Below are positions 26,781 to 35,123 of a stretch of DNA of 64,000 nucleotides, piece after piece (positions within the stretch are counted from its first letter, which is position 1; each line of letters begins with the position of its first letter). This DNA is from an uncultured Collinsella sp. (lineage in GTDB: Bacteria > Actinomycetota > Coriobacteriia > Coriobacteriales > Coriobacteriaceae), in NCBI GenBank assembly GCA_900542635.1, contig UQOJ01000001.1, positions 20,246-84,245 on the forward strand. The letters are read 5' to 3'. The position numbers and the translations under genes were made by a program. The notes under the pieces were generated by a model. That model did no database searches. It was given only the letters and a program-made list of their open reading frames with translations, and was not told where the DNA came from.

Positions 26781-27856
26781 TAGAGGTCCCCTCCCTTAAA
26801 TGGAAGCCCCTGCTCGGCTGCGCGCAGGATGCGCTCGTCGATCTGGGAACGCACGATGTCGTTGGTGGCGACCCAGGCGGCAAAGCTGGCGTTGTCGGGA
26901 GCGCCCAGGCCCTCTTGCAGTACCGGCGTCGCCTCGGACAGTGCAAGGACGAGCTCGTCGGTGGAGCCTGCACCTACGTTGACGCGGGCATAGACGCCAT
27001 CGGGAAACTCGGTTTGGAAGTAGAGCGCCTCGGCTGCGTGCGGGCACGAGCGTGCAAGGATGCGCAAGTAGTGCTCGGCACCCTCGTAGTCCAGCTCGCG
27101 CCAGGCAGTGCTCATCAGCGCGATGAGCGTCCACGGGTCCAAGTCGCGCTCAGCGTCCTTGGGACGACGGCGTAGCGGCGTGTTGGCGAGATAGGGGACG
27201 GAGTGGGCAGAGCGAAAGCGCTTGAGCTCCTCGGCGGGGTATTCGAGCTTTGCCATGGCGAGCATCGCGGTGTGGCGGACGCCGGCAGGGTCGTTGGGGG
27301 CAAAGTCGAGGCTGCGGTTTGCGGCTTCTAGCGACATGCGATAACGGCCGCTAATGAGGGCGCGCGATGCCAAGGCGGCAAGCCAGCGCAGATAGGGGCG
27401 GCGCGTAAGGTCGCCTGCGGCCTCGCGCTCGTAGGGGTCCTGGGCCGAGGCGATTTTGAGCGCTAGGTCGTGCTCCACCTCGTCGCACTTGGACACCAGA
27501 TACTGCACGTATTCCTCGTTGGAGCTGGCGGTGAGGGCGGTCAGCATGCGCTGAGCGTCCCAGTTGGCCGGATCGAGCGCGGCTGCCTCGCGGAGCATGT
27601 TCTCGGCAGCTGCCTCTTCCTGCTCTGCCTGGGTATCGTCAGGGATAAAGGGAATGCGGTAGTCGACAGCCTCGACCACCTTGGCAATGAGGTGCCCGGC
27701 GCGGTCGCGGTCGTGCACGATGAGCGGTGCGGGGTTGCGGGTGAATTGTTCCATCAGATGCTCTACGGCGGCAGCGTCGGTGAGCGGGATATTGTCGCGG
27801 CGCAAGGCCTCAAGAACGAGGCGATGGCAATCCTCTTGAATGGGATCGAATGCCAT
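26780..27856 (-). CDS. TPR-like protein of unknown function, first gene of the murT-gatD operon
   Basis: A 358-residue helical protein. ATG 27856 is chosen because AAAGGAGGCCCC precedes it; an upstream start at 27886 has no such site. It contains TPR-like stretches (LREAAALDPANWDAQRMLTAL near residues 85-105; ALISGRYRMSLEAANRSLDFAPND near 175-200). The layout resembles the next gene (similar size, helical, coupled), so they may be distant paralogues or partners. No catalytic motif is visible, and the function is unknown. Confidence 0.7.
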   Translation of the reverse strand: MAFDPIQEDCHRLVLEALRRDNIPLTDAAAVEHLMEQFTRNPAPLIVHDRDRAGHLIAKVVEAVDYRIPFIPDDTQAEQEEAAAENMLREAAALDPANWDAQRMLTALTASSNEEYVQYLVSKCDEVEHDLALKIASAQDPYEREAAGDLTRRPYLRWLAALASRALISGRYRMSLEAANRSLDFAPNDPAGVRHTAMLAMAKLEYPAEELKRFRSAHSVPYLANTPLRRRPKDAERDLDPWTLIALMSTAWRELDYEGAEHYLRILARSCPHAAEALYFQTEFPDGVYARVNVGAGSTDELVLALSEATPVLQEGLGAPDNASFAAWVATNDIVRSQIDERILRAAEQGLPFKGGDL

Positions 27857-28356
27857 GGGGCCTCCTTTGCTGCGGTTAGGGTTCAAATGTTTCTATATAA
27901 GGTTCTAGTTTACCCGCATGTGGCACACCGGGGGTGCCGCACTTGGACTTGCACCTTTGCACCACGAAGACGGATGTCGCACAAATGTCGGCACCTTGGA
28001 CGAACGAGTGGTATCACGGTGCCGCAAACGGTCGATTTTTGGCGGCGAACGGTGCATATTTTGGAGGGGCACCGTCCTGCCCGGGATATGTAGTCAACCT
28101 TGATAAAACGTTTGCCCAGCTTGGGAGTATGAATGCCGCACAAGGGTCTTCAGGGATAGAAAAAACGTTTCATCATTGGCGGCTTTAGGTGAATAACTGA
28201 CCAACCAGAACGGTAAAATAATGTTTGTCTGAGCGTTGAGACGTTTAGACATCGCGCATTGTCATCGCCGGCAACGCGCAAACCGGTCCTAACGGAGCCA
28301 ATTGGGTGCTCCGTTATATACGCAAGTCTAAGAGGGGCTTGTTTAGGAGGCACAGT
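27857..28356. other. Divergent intergenic region (TPR operon / iron alcohol dehydrogenase)
   Basis: About 500 bases without a credible gene. On the right side AACGGAGC (28291-28298) can pair with GCTCCGTT just before the dehydrogenase leader, and TTAGGAGGCAC provides its ribosome site. The left side must hold the minus-strand promoter (TATATA near 27895). Nothing else was recognised. Confidence 0.45.
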
Positions 28357-29580
28357 ATGGGACGTTTTACCAATCCTCGCGATCTGTACTTTGGTGAGGG
28401 CGCTCGCCACGAGGTGAAGAACCTCAAGGGCAAGAAGGCCATCATCGTTTCTGGCGGCAGCTCTATGCGCCGCGGCGGGTTCCTGCAGGACGTCGAGAAC
28501 GACCTTAAGGAAGGCGGTTTCGAGGTCAAGCTGTTCGAGGGCGTCGAGTCCGACCCGTCCATCGAGACGGTCATGAAGGGCGCCGAGGCCATGCGCGAGT
28601 TCGAGCCCGACTGGATTATCGCCATCGGTGGCGGCTCGCCCATCGATGCCGCTAAGGCCATGTGGGTCTTCTACGAGTATCCCGAGGAGTCCTTCGATAA
28701 CATCATCCAGCCGTTCAGCTTCCCCGAGCTGCGTCAGAAGGCTCATTTCTGCGCCATCTCCTCTACCTCCGGCACCGCTACCGAGGTCACCGCGTTCTCC
28801 GTCATTACCGACTACGCCAAGGGCATCAAGTACCCGCTGGCCGACTTCAACATCACCCCTGATGTCGCCATCGTCGACCCCGAGCTCACCTACACCATGC
28901 CCGCCAAGCTGTGCGCTCACACCGGCATGGATGCTCTGACCCACTGCATGGAGGCCTACGTTTCCACCTGCGCCTCTATGTTCACCGACGCCAACGCTCT
29001 GCACGGCATCCGCGAGATCGTCGAGTGGCTGCCCAAGTCCTATGCTGGCGACCATGAGGCCCGTCAGCACATGCACGAGGCTCAGTGCATCGCCGGTATC
29101 GCCTTCTCCTCGGGCCTGCTCGGCATCGTTCACTCCATGGCTCACAAGACCGGTGCTGCCTTCGAGAACGGCCACATCATCCACGGTGCCGCTAACGCCA
29201 TGTACTTGGGCAAGGTCATCCAGTGGAACTCCAAGGACCCGCGTGCTGCTGAGCGTTACGCTTACGTGGCCAAGGAGATCCTGCACCTTCCCGGCGAGAC
29301 CAACGAGGAGCTCATCGCTGCGCTCGTCCAGAAGATTCGCGACCTCAACGACCAGCTCAACATTCCGCAGTCCATCAAGGATTACGCGAATGGTGGCGTG
29401 AAGGTCGACGCCGAGAACCCGCAGATGGTTTCCGAGGAGGAGTTCCTCGCCAAGCTGCCCGAGATCGCCGCGAACGCCGAGCAGGACGCCTGCACGCCCG
29501 AGAACCCGCGTGAGACCAAGGCTGCCGACTTCGAGAAGATCCTCAAGGCCTGCTACTACGACACCGACATCGATTTCTAA
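28357..29580 (+). CDS. Iron-containing alcohol dehydrogenase
   Basis: A 407-residue group III NAD(P)-dependent alcohol dehydrogenase. The nucleotide site is GGGSPIDAAK (91-100). The predicted metal ligands match the FucO pattern: Asp192 and His196 in GMDALTHCMEAY, His263 in MAHKTG and His276 in IIHGAAN. It resembles butanol dehydrogenases, which reduce aldehydes to alcohols during fermentation. It starts at ATG 28357 behind TTAGGAGG. It is followed by its own terminator and then glycerol dehydrogenase, so the loci are adjacent but separately terminated. Confidence 0.95.
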   Translation: MGRFTNPRDLYFGEGARHEVKNLKGKKAIIVSGGSSMRRGGFLQDVENDLKEGGFEVKLFEGVESDPSIETVMKGAEAMREFEPDWIIAIGGGSPIDAAKAMWVFYEYPEESFDNIIQPFSFPELRQKAHFCAISSTSGTATEVTAFSVITDYAKGIKYPLADFNITPDVAIVDPELTYTMPAKLCAHTGMDALTHCMEAYVSTCASMFTDANALHGIREIVEWLPKSYAGDHEARQHMHEAQCIAGIAFSSGLLGIVHSMAHKTGAAFENGHIIHGAANAMYLGKVIQWNSKDPRAAERYAYVAKEILHLPGETNEELIAALVQKIRDLNDQLNIPQSIKDYANGGVKVDAENPQMVSEEEFLAKLPEIAANAEQDACTPENPRETKAADFEKILKACYYDTDIDF

Positions 29581-29601
29581 TCGACTCTTGTTATCGTAAT
29601 G

Positions 29602-29642
29602 AGGGGCTCCGCACGTATCCGTACGGAGCCCCTTTCTTTTTA
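29602..29642 (+). terminator. Terminator of the iron alcohol dehydrogenase
   Basis: AGGGGCTCCG...CGGAGCCCCT stem followed by TTCTTTTT. Confidence 0.9.
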
Positions 29643-29664
29643 CTTATTAGAGAATGGGATAAAA

Positions 29665-30765
29665 ATGGCTGCAATCTTCAATAGCCCCAGCAAGTACATC
29701 CAGGGTCCGGACGAGCTCGCCAAGCTCGGCTCCTATGTCAAGCCGCTCGGCGCTAAGGCCCTCGTCATCGTGACGCCTTCGGGCAAGAAGCGCGTCGGTG
29801 CCAAGATCGAGGGCGGCTTTGCCGAGGCTAAGGCCGAGCTGCTGTTTGAGGACTTTAACGGTGAGTGCTCCAAGGGCGAGGTCGATCGCCTGGTTGCGCT
29901 CGCTCGCGACAACGGTTGCGACATCATCGTCGGCGTCGGTGGCGGCAAGATCCTCGACACCGCCAAGGCCGTCGCCTATTACCTGGAGTCCCCGGTTATC
30001 ATTTGCCCCACCATCGCCTCGACCGATGCTCCGTGTTCTGCGCTTTCGGTGCTTTATACCGATGACGGCCAGTTCGATAAGTACCTGTTCCTTAAGGCAA
30101 ACCCCAACATTGTCCTGATGGATACGACGGTTATCGCGGCGAGCCCGGTGCGCCTGACGGTTTCCGGTATGGGCGATGCGCTCGCAACCTACTTTGAGGC
30201 CCAGGCGACGCACGATGCCGACGGCGGCACCTGCGCTGGCGGCAAGGGCGGCATGGCCGGCCTGGCGCTCGCCAAGCTCTGCTACGAGACGCTCATGGCC
30301 GATGGCGTCAAGGCCAAGGTCGCGCTGGAGAAGGGTGCGCTCACGCCTGCCGTCGAGCATATCATCGAGGCCAATACGCTGCTTTCGGGTATTGGCTTTG
30401 AGAGCTCGGGCCTTGCTGCTGCTCATGCCATCCACAATGGTCTGACGATGCTGCCCGAGTGCCACAGCATGTATCACGGCGAGAAGGTCGCCTTCGGCAC
30501 CATCGTCCAGCTGGTACTCGAGGATGCCCCGACCGAGAAGCTCGAGGAAGTCTTGGGCTTCTGCATTGAGCTGGGCCTGCCGGTCACGATGAAGGAACTT
30601 GGCGTTGCCGAGGTTACGCGCGAGAAGGCCATGATTGTTGCCGAGGCCGCGTGCGCGCCCGAGGACACCATGTGCAACATGCCGTTTGAGGTGACGCCCG
30701 AGATGGTCGCAAACGCCATCCTGGGTGCCGACGCACTGGGTCACTACTATCTCATGGATGAGTAA
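29665..30765 (+). CDS. gldA: Glycerol dehydrogenase
   Basis: A 366-residue zinc-dependent GldA-type enzyme interconverting glycerol and dihydroxyacetone with NAD. The nucleotide site is GVGGGKILDTAKAVAYY (90-106), followed by PTIASTDAPCSALSVLY. Predicted zinc ligands are Asp171 (SGMGDALATYFEA), His in AAAHAIHNG and His in MYHGEKVAFG. The ribosome site is weak (AGAATGGGA). It likely works with the preceding alcohol dehydrogenase in redox balance; a truncated paralogue follows. Confidence 0.95.
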   Translation: MAAIFNSPSKYIQGPDELAKLGSYVKPLGAKALVIVTPSGKKRVGAKIEGGFAEAKAELLFEDFNGECSKGEVDRLVALARDNGCDIIVGVGGGKILDTAKAVAYYLESPVIICPTIASTDAPCSALSVLYTDDGQFDKYLFLKANPNIVLMDTTVIAASPVRLTVSGMGDALATYFEAQATHDADGGTCAGGKGGMAGLALAKLCYETLMADGVKAKVALEKGALTPAVEHIIEANTLLSGIGFESSGLAAAHAIHNGLTMLPECHSMYHGEKVAFGTIVQLVLEDAPTEKLEEVLGFCIELGLPVTMKELGVAEVTREKAMIVAEAACAPEDTMCNMPFEVTPEMVANAILGADALGHYYLMDE

Positions 30766-30777
30766 ATCAAGCTAAGG

Positions 30778-30814
30778 AAGGGGCAAAGCCAACAGATGGC
30801 TTTGCCCCTTTTTG
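30778..30814 (+). terminator. Terminator of gldA
   Basis: AAGGGGCAAAGCCA and TGGCTTTGCCCCTT pair perfectly around ACAGA and are followed by TTT. Confidence 0.93.
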
Positions 30815-30817
30815 CTA

Positions 30818-30848
30818 TGGTGCAAAGGGGTCAGGTTACTTTGCACCA
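30818..30848. repeat. REP-like palindrome 3
   Basis: TGGTGCAAAG (30818-30827) and CTTTGCACCA (30839-30848) pair exactly. The centre AGGGGTCAGGTTACT corresponds to the family centre AGGGGACAGGCACCT. It lies immediately after the gldA terminator. Confidence 0.65.
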
Positions 30849-30878
30849 ATCGTTGTTTGATGAAGGGCGGATTCTCGT

Positions 30879-31385
30879 ATGGCGCTTCCTGTGGTTTACG
30901 GCGGTCCCGGCCGGTATGTTCAGGGGCCGGGCGAACTGTCGCGTCAAGGCAAGTATTTGTCATGGTTGGGCTGCGCTGCCTATGTCTTGTTTGACCAGGG
31001 CACCGAGGATCGGCTGTGCAGGCAGATCGTCGATGGATTTCTGGACGAAGATCTAAGCGAGCCGTTCTTTAAGATTTATGACGGTCCGTGTACGGAAGAG
31101 GCCGTTGTCGAAATGGCTAAGGAAGCCCAGGCCGAGTATTGCGACATGGTGGTGGGTATTGGCGGCGGCAAGATGCTCGATATCGCCAAGGCCGTTGCGT
31201 TTTATGCCGAGTTGCCGTTGTGCGTATGCCCCACGGCGGCTTCGATGGACGGTCCGTGCAGCGCGATTTCCGATGCCGATCTGCAGGGTGTTGCAAATGC
31301 GGTCTTTAGAAACGAGCGCAATATGGCTAACGAACAGGCCAAGGTGACCAAACAAAAACTCGTGCAGCTCATGTGCGAGGCATAG
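30879..31385 (+). pseudogene. Truncated, internally deleted GldA-like gene
   Basis: The 168-residue product matches the gldA product in its first half: YGGPGRYVQGPGELS, GIGGGKMLDIAKAVAFYAELPLCVCPTAASMDGPCSAIS. After residue about 132 it jumps to DADLQGVANAVFRNERNMANEQ and ends, so the metal-ligand region and most of the C-terminal domain are absent. An active dehydrogenase is therefore unlikely. It may be a decayed second gldA; a small protein with a new role cannot be excluded. The ATG at 30879 lacks an obvious ribosome site. Confidence 0.75.
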
Positions 31386-31536
31386 TTTGGCGCTTGATTG
31401 ATCTTGTGCAATCGAGACGGCGATAGGCCATGGGCTATTTGCCGCAAAGGTGCTCCGCGTGTAATTTGCCCGAGGCGTGGGCCGATAGCGTATCATTATC
31501 TCTTGCTTGTTTGCACTGCTCAGGGAGGGGCCGCGC

Positions 31537-32790
31537 ATGGCGCAGGAACACGATCTGTTTGATGACATTATCGAGATCAGCAAGGGTTTCGACTTTCTTA
31601 AAAACCCGCTTGGCGGCGTGACCGATGCACTCGATCCGTCGGCGCCGCAGTGGAATCCTGCCGACTACAAGGAGCGCCCGCGCGGCAACACCATTCCGTG
31701 CCTGACCTGCAAAAACGAAAAGAGCGGCTGCACCGCGTGCATGGACGTGTGCCCGGTCAACGCCATCGAGGTCGAGGAAGACGCCATTGAGATCCTCGAC
31801 TCTTGTCGCAAGTGCGGCCTGTGCGCTGCTGCCTGTCCGACCGAGGCGATCATCTCGCCGCGCCTGGCGCCCAAAAACCTGTATGACGATATCGTCTCTG
31901 CTGCTACGAGCCACGAGACCGCTTACGTTACCTGCACGCGCGCCCTCAAGCGTATGCCGCGCGAAAACGAGGTCGTCGTTGCCTGCGTGGGCGATATTAC
32001 GGCCGAGACCTGGTTCTCGGTGCTGGCCGACTATCCCAACGTGAGTGTGTACCTGCCGTTGGGCGTGTGCGATAAATGCCGCAACACCGGTGGCGAGGAT
32101 ATTCTGGGCGAGGCCATTGCCACTGCCGAGGAGTGGGCCGGTACGGGCATGGGCCTGGAGGTCGACCCCAAGAGCCTCAAATGCCATAAGCGCCGCGAGT
32201 ACGAGCGCAAGGAGTACATGGATAAGATTGCCCGCACCACGGGCCTAACCGTGACTAAGCTCAACCCGGCGACTGCGGCACTGGCCTCGGTGACGCAGAA
32301 GTTGAAGGCCCACCGTCACCAGATCACGCAGCTCGAGCGCACGCTCAACACCATGTGCGGCACCACGACGACTAAGCGTCGCCGTTCGCTTACGCACGGA
32401 CGCCAACTGGTGCTCTCGACACTGCAGAACCATCCCGAGCTTGCCCAGAACATGCGGGTGAGCACGCCAGAATGCGATTTTGACAAGTGCACGTCGTGCG
32501 GCGAGTGCGTCAACGTGTGCCCCACGTTTGCCTGCGATTTGGTGGGAAGTGGTCGCTTTGCACTGGAGTCCACGTATTGCCTAGGTTGCGGAGCCTGCGT
32601 CAAGGTGTGCCCCGAGCATGCGCTCAAGCTGGTCGAGCACGATGCGTCCAATCTGGTCGTTGTCGATCCCGAGGCCGAGGAAAAGGCCGCCCAGAAGGCG
32701 AAGGCTCACGAAGAGGCCCAGAAGGCCAAGGCTGAGGCAAAGGCCAAGCTTGACAAGATGCTCGACCAGGTGGAAAAGCTCGCGGACTAG
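31537..32790 (+). CDS. Poly-[4Fe-4S] ferredoxin-like protein with coiled-coil tail
   Basis: A 417-residue iron-sulfur protein starting at ATG 31537 behind AGGGAGGGG. Four cysteine groups are present: CLTC...GCTACMDVCP and CRKCGLCAAACP near the N-terminus, then CTSCGECVNVCP and CLGCGACVKVCP near residues 320-365. The middle (about 110-220) has further cysteines (VTCTRAL, VACVGD, CDKCRN) that could hold another cofactor. The last 45 residues are a charged Lys/Glu/Ala coiled coil. Electron transfer is a safe inference; the partner enzyme is not encoded nearby. Confidence 0.88.
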   Translation: MAQEHDLFDDIIEISKGFDFLKNPLGGVTDALDPSAPQWNPADYKERPRGNTIPCLTCKNEKSGCTACMDVCPVNAIEVEEDAIEILDSCRKCGLCAAACPTEAIISPRLAPKNLYDDIVSAATSHETAYVTCTRALKRMPRENEVVVACVGDITAETWFSVLADYPNVSVYLPLGVCDKCRNTGGEDILGEAIATAEEWAGTGMGLEVDPKSLKCHKRREYERKEYMDKIARTTGLTVTKLNPATAALASVTQKLKAHRHQITQLERTLNTMCGTTTTKRRRSLTHGRQLVLSTLQNHPELAQNMRVSTPECDFDKCTSCGECVNVCPTFACDLVGSGRFALESTYCLGCGACVKVCPEHALKLVEHDASNLVVVDPEAEEKAAQKAKAHEEAQKAKAEAKAKLDKMLDQVEKLAD

Positions 32791-32809
32791 TTAAACGAGC
32801 GTAAATGAT

Positions 32810-32840
32810 GGCCGGTGGGACAGGTACTGCCCCACCGGCC
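32810..32840. repeat. REP-like palindrome 4
   Basis: GGCCGGTGGG (32810-32819) pairs with CCCACCGGCC (32831-32840). The centre GGGACAGGTACTGCCCC matches the family, with a different stem. It can also act as the ferredoxin gene terminator, although its downstream T-run is on the other strand. Confidence 0.65.
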
Positions 32841-32911
32841 AAAAAAGTTGCGGTGGAATAGTTCCTGTTTTGCCCTTAAGCTGGCCATTCTAGGAACTAT
32901 CCCACCGCAAC
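32841..32911 (-). terminator. Long-stem terminator of the GntR gene
   Basis: The 20-base arms (32847-32866 and 32892-32911) pair with one mismatch across a 25-base loop; on the minus strand the hairpin is followed by six Ts. It abuts REP-like palindrome 4. Confidence 0.85.
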
Positions 32912-32921
32912 TAATAGATGG

Positions 32922-33677
32922 TTAGCTCATACTGCTCTGATGGGTCTCGCTGCCGTTATTGCGGCGGGTGACCGTTTCGTGGAGTAAAAAGAAGCTGGGA
33001 ACCTGCTTTGTCTCGGTGTATTCCATAAGGATGCCGTCGGCGTTGTAGGTCTGTCCGCGTACAACGGCGAGCGCGTTAAAGTCGTCGAGATCGAGCACGC
33101 GTGCATCCTCGGGCGTGGGATGCTCAATCGTTACATCGCGTTTGCCCGTGGCAATCTTAATGCCAAGGTCTTCTTCGAGGTAACGATAAATCGAATCGTT
33201 GACAATCTCGGGTGTCAGTCCCGGTACCTGTGAGCTTAGGTAATAGGAGTCGTCGGAGCACACGGCCCGTCCGTCTGCATAACGAATGCGTTTGGCGCGC
33301 GTAAGCTCGCAGCCTTCGGGAAACCCGGTAATCCCGGAGAGTGCCTTGCTACAGACGAGGAGCTCAAAGACGGTGGTGACAGTCTTGAGCTCAAAGCCTC
33401 GGCTGGTCGCGATTTCCTTAAAGGTCTCGAGTCCGCCGCCACCACGACTCTTCTCGTCACTGATGTTGCGAATGACGCGCATGCCTTTGCCTTGCTGGGG
33501 GAGCACGTAACCATCTGCCGCAAGCATCGAGATGGCGCGACGGACCGTCATGCGCGAACAGTCAAACAGCTGCGTGAGCTCAGTCTCCGAAGGCAGATAA
33601 CTCTGATAGGCGTATGTGCCGTCGTCAATCGACTGCTTCACGTTGTCATAAATAGTTTGGAAGATGGCTCGCGCCAT
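32922..33677 (-). CDS. GntR-family (HutC/UTRA) transcriptional regulator
   Basis: A 251-residue regulator. Residues 1-70 are the GntR winged helix (LPSETELTQLFDCSRMTVRRAI then GYVLPQQGKGMRV). The remainder is a UTRA ligand domain (RIRYADGRAVCSDDSYYL, RDVTIEHPTPEDA, VVRGQTYNADGILMEYTET). UTRA regulators of this kind bind sugar phosphates such as trehalose-6-phosphate or glucose-6-phosphate. The gene lies downstream of a zinc dehydrogenase and close to the PTS/GH4 genes. Palindromes of the TCTAGA type in the divergent promoter are its likely operators, making it the local repressor of alpha-glucoside use. Confidence 0.93.
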   Translation of the reverse strand: MARAIFQTIYDNVKQSIDDGTYAYQSYLPSETELTQLFDCSRMTVRRAISMLAADGYVLPQQGKGMRVIRNISDEKSRGGGGLETFKEIATSRGFELKTVTTVFELLVCSKALSGITGFPEGCELTRAKRIRYADGRAVCSDDSYYLSSQVPGLTPEIVNDSIYRYLEEDLGIKIATGKRDVTIEHPTPEDARVLDLDDFNALAVVRGQTYNADGILMEYTETKQVPSFFLLHETVTRRNNGSETHQSSMS

Positions 33678-33742
33678 GACGGTCTCCTAGAGCTGGGTGC
33701 GTGAACGACGGATGAGGGCCGCCCGCGCAGGTGTCAATCGAT

Positions 33743-34768
33743 TTACTTGCCGGGGTCGATTATATATTTGCCCATGGCACGCAGGGCCGGGTCTGACAGG
33801 ATGGCGCCGAGTTCGTCGAGGGAGGCTACCTTTGCGACCATCGAGGATACGTCGAGCCTGCCAGAGTCGATGAGCTCGAGCGCACGACGCTGCGTATAAG
33901 GGTTAATGTAGGACGAGGTAAGCACAAGCTCCTTCTGGAAGACCTCGAAGGGCTTGACGGTGATTGTCTCATCGGGCTTGGTGAGGCCGAACATCATGAC
34001 CGTAGCCTTGTGGCCGGCGATCTGGATGGCCTGCTCGATGGTGACGGGCTTGCCAACACACTCGATAACGACATCGACGTTGCCGACGCCCTCCTGCTTC
34101 AGGCGGGCCGGGACGTCCTCGTGGATGGAATCAATTGCCAGGTCGGCGCCGAGTTTGAGCGCAACCTCGCGCTTGCCTTCGACGGGCTCGAGCAAGACAA
34201 CCTTGGTGGCGCCGGCGTTTTTGGCGAGCTGCATCATGAGCAGACCGATCATGCCACCGCCGATAACGACAACTGTGCTGCCGGGCTTGATGTTGCACAT
34301 ATCGATGCCGTGCAGGCAGCAGGCGACGGGTTCGGTCATAGCGCCCTGCTCGAAGCTGGTGTGATCGCCCAACTTGTAGACTTGCTGCATATCGACGGAG
34401 CAGTACTCGGCAAAGCCGCCGTTAACGGTGGTGCCGTAACCGGTCATATGCTCACAGTAGTGGTTGATTCCGTCGCGGCAGGGTTCGCAGCAGCCGCAGG
34501 GATGGTTTGGGTCGATGCACACGCGATCGCCCGGTTTAAAGCCAGCGACGTCGCTGCCCACGGCCTCGACAACGCCCGCAAACTCATGACCAAGGATCGT
34601 GGGCGGGGTAACGTCGGCTGCACCCTTGTCGCCTTCATAGATATGAACGTCGGTACCGCAGACGCCGCAAGCTTTGACGTTGATCAGAACGTCGCGCCTG
34701 CCCACGGCCGGCTTTGCCGATTCCTCGACTCTGAGGTCGTGCTTTCCATAGAAGACCGCGCTTTTCAT
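33743..34768 (-). CDS. Zinc-dependent medium-chain alcohol/polyol dehydrogenase
   Basis: A 341-residue MDR-superfamily enzyme. Catalytic zinc ligands are Cys37 (GVCGTD), His61 and Glu62 (GHEFAG). The structural zinc cysteines cluster at residues 91-105 (CGCCEPC...C). The dinucleotide motif is VVVIGGGMIGLLMMQLA. The pattern fits sorbitol/threonine-type dehydrogenases; the substrate is unknown. It is divergent from the PTS gene across the operator region and upstream of the GntR gene on the same strand, so it probably belongs to the same regulon. Confidence 0.93.
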   Translation of the reverse strand: MKSAVFYGKHDLRVEESAKPAVGRRDVLINVKACGVCGTDVHIYEGDKGAADVTPPTILGHEFAGVVEAVGSDVAGFKPGDRVCIDPNHPCGCCEPCRDGINHYCEHMTGYGTTVNGGFAEYCSVDMQQVYKLGDHTSFEQGAMTEPVACCLHGIDMCNIKPGSTVVVIGGGMIGLLMMQLAKNAGATKVVLLEPVEGKREVALKLGADLAIDSIHEDVPARLKQEGVGNVDVVIECVGKPVTIEQAIQIAGHKATVMMFGLTKPDETITVKPFEVFQKELVLTSSYINPYTQRRALELIDSGRLDVSSMVAKVASLDELGAILSDPALRAMGKYIIDPGK

Positions 34769-34826
34769 GGTGACTCCTTAACGTGGCGGTGAATGTTGTA
34801 ATGAAGTATAGGCATGTATATAGATA

Positions 34827-34980
34827 TAGACAAGCACATCTAGACAAGTAGAAAAGAAATTTAAAATGCAGCCATCAGCTATGTCAGATTTAGCAGGCGA
34901 AATACTGGACATATACCGTTTACGGCCAATAATCAACCGTTTACCGACCGTAGTCTTTATGCTAACTTGTCTAGATAAGT
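34827..34980. promoter_or_regulatory. Probable GntR operators in the divergent promoter region
   Basis: A near-perfect palindrome ACTTGTCTAGATAAGT lies at 34965-34980. Half-sites TAGACAAG occur at 34827-34834 and 34841-34848, the latter within CATCTAGACAAGT. The TGTCTAGACA core fits HutC/TreR-type GntR operators. One site sits near each divergent gene, suggesting repression of both directions. The surrounding 355 bases (34769-35123) hold no gene. Confidence 0.75.
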
Positions 34981-35123
34981 GATGTGATAAAACGTAAGTG
35001 CAAGAAGTCAGGGACACGGGCCCACCCGTCCTATTGCACGAGGTACACGCAAACGGCGCGTCTGCGGTCTCGAGTGAAGCCAAAACCGCAGCGCTCCGAA
35101 TGAAGAGAGGGGGATTCCCCGTC

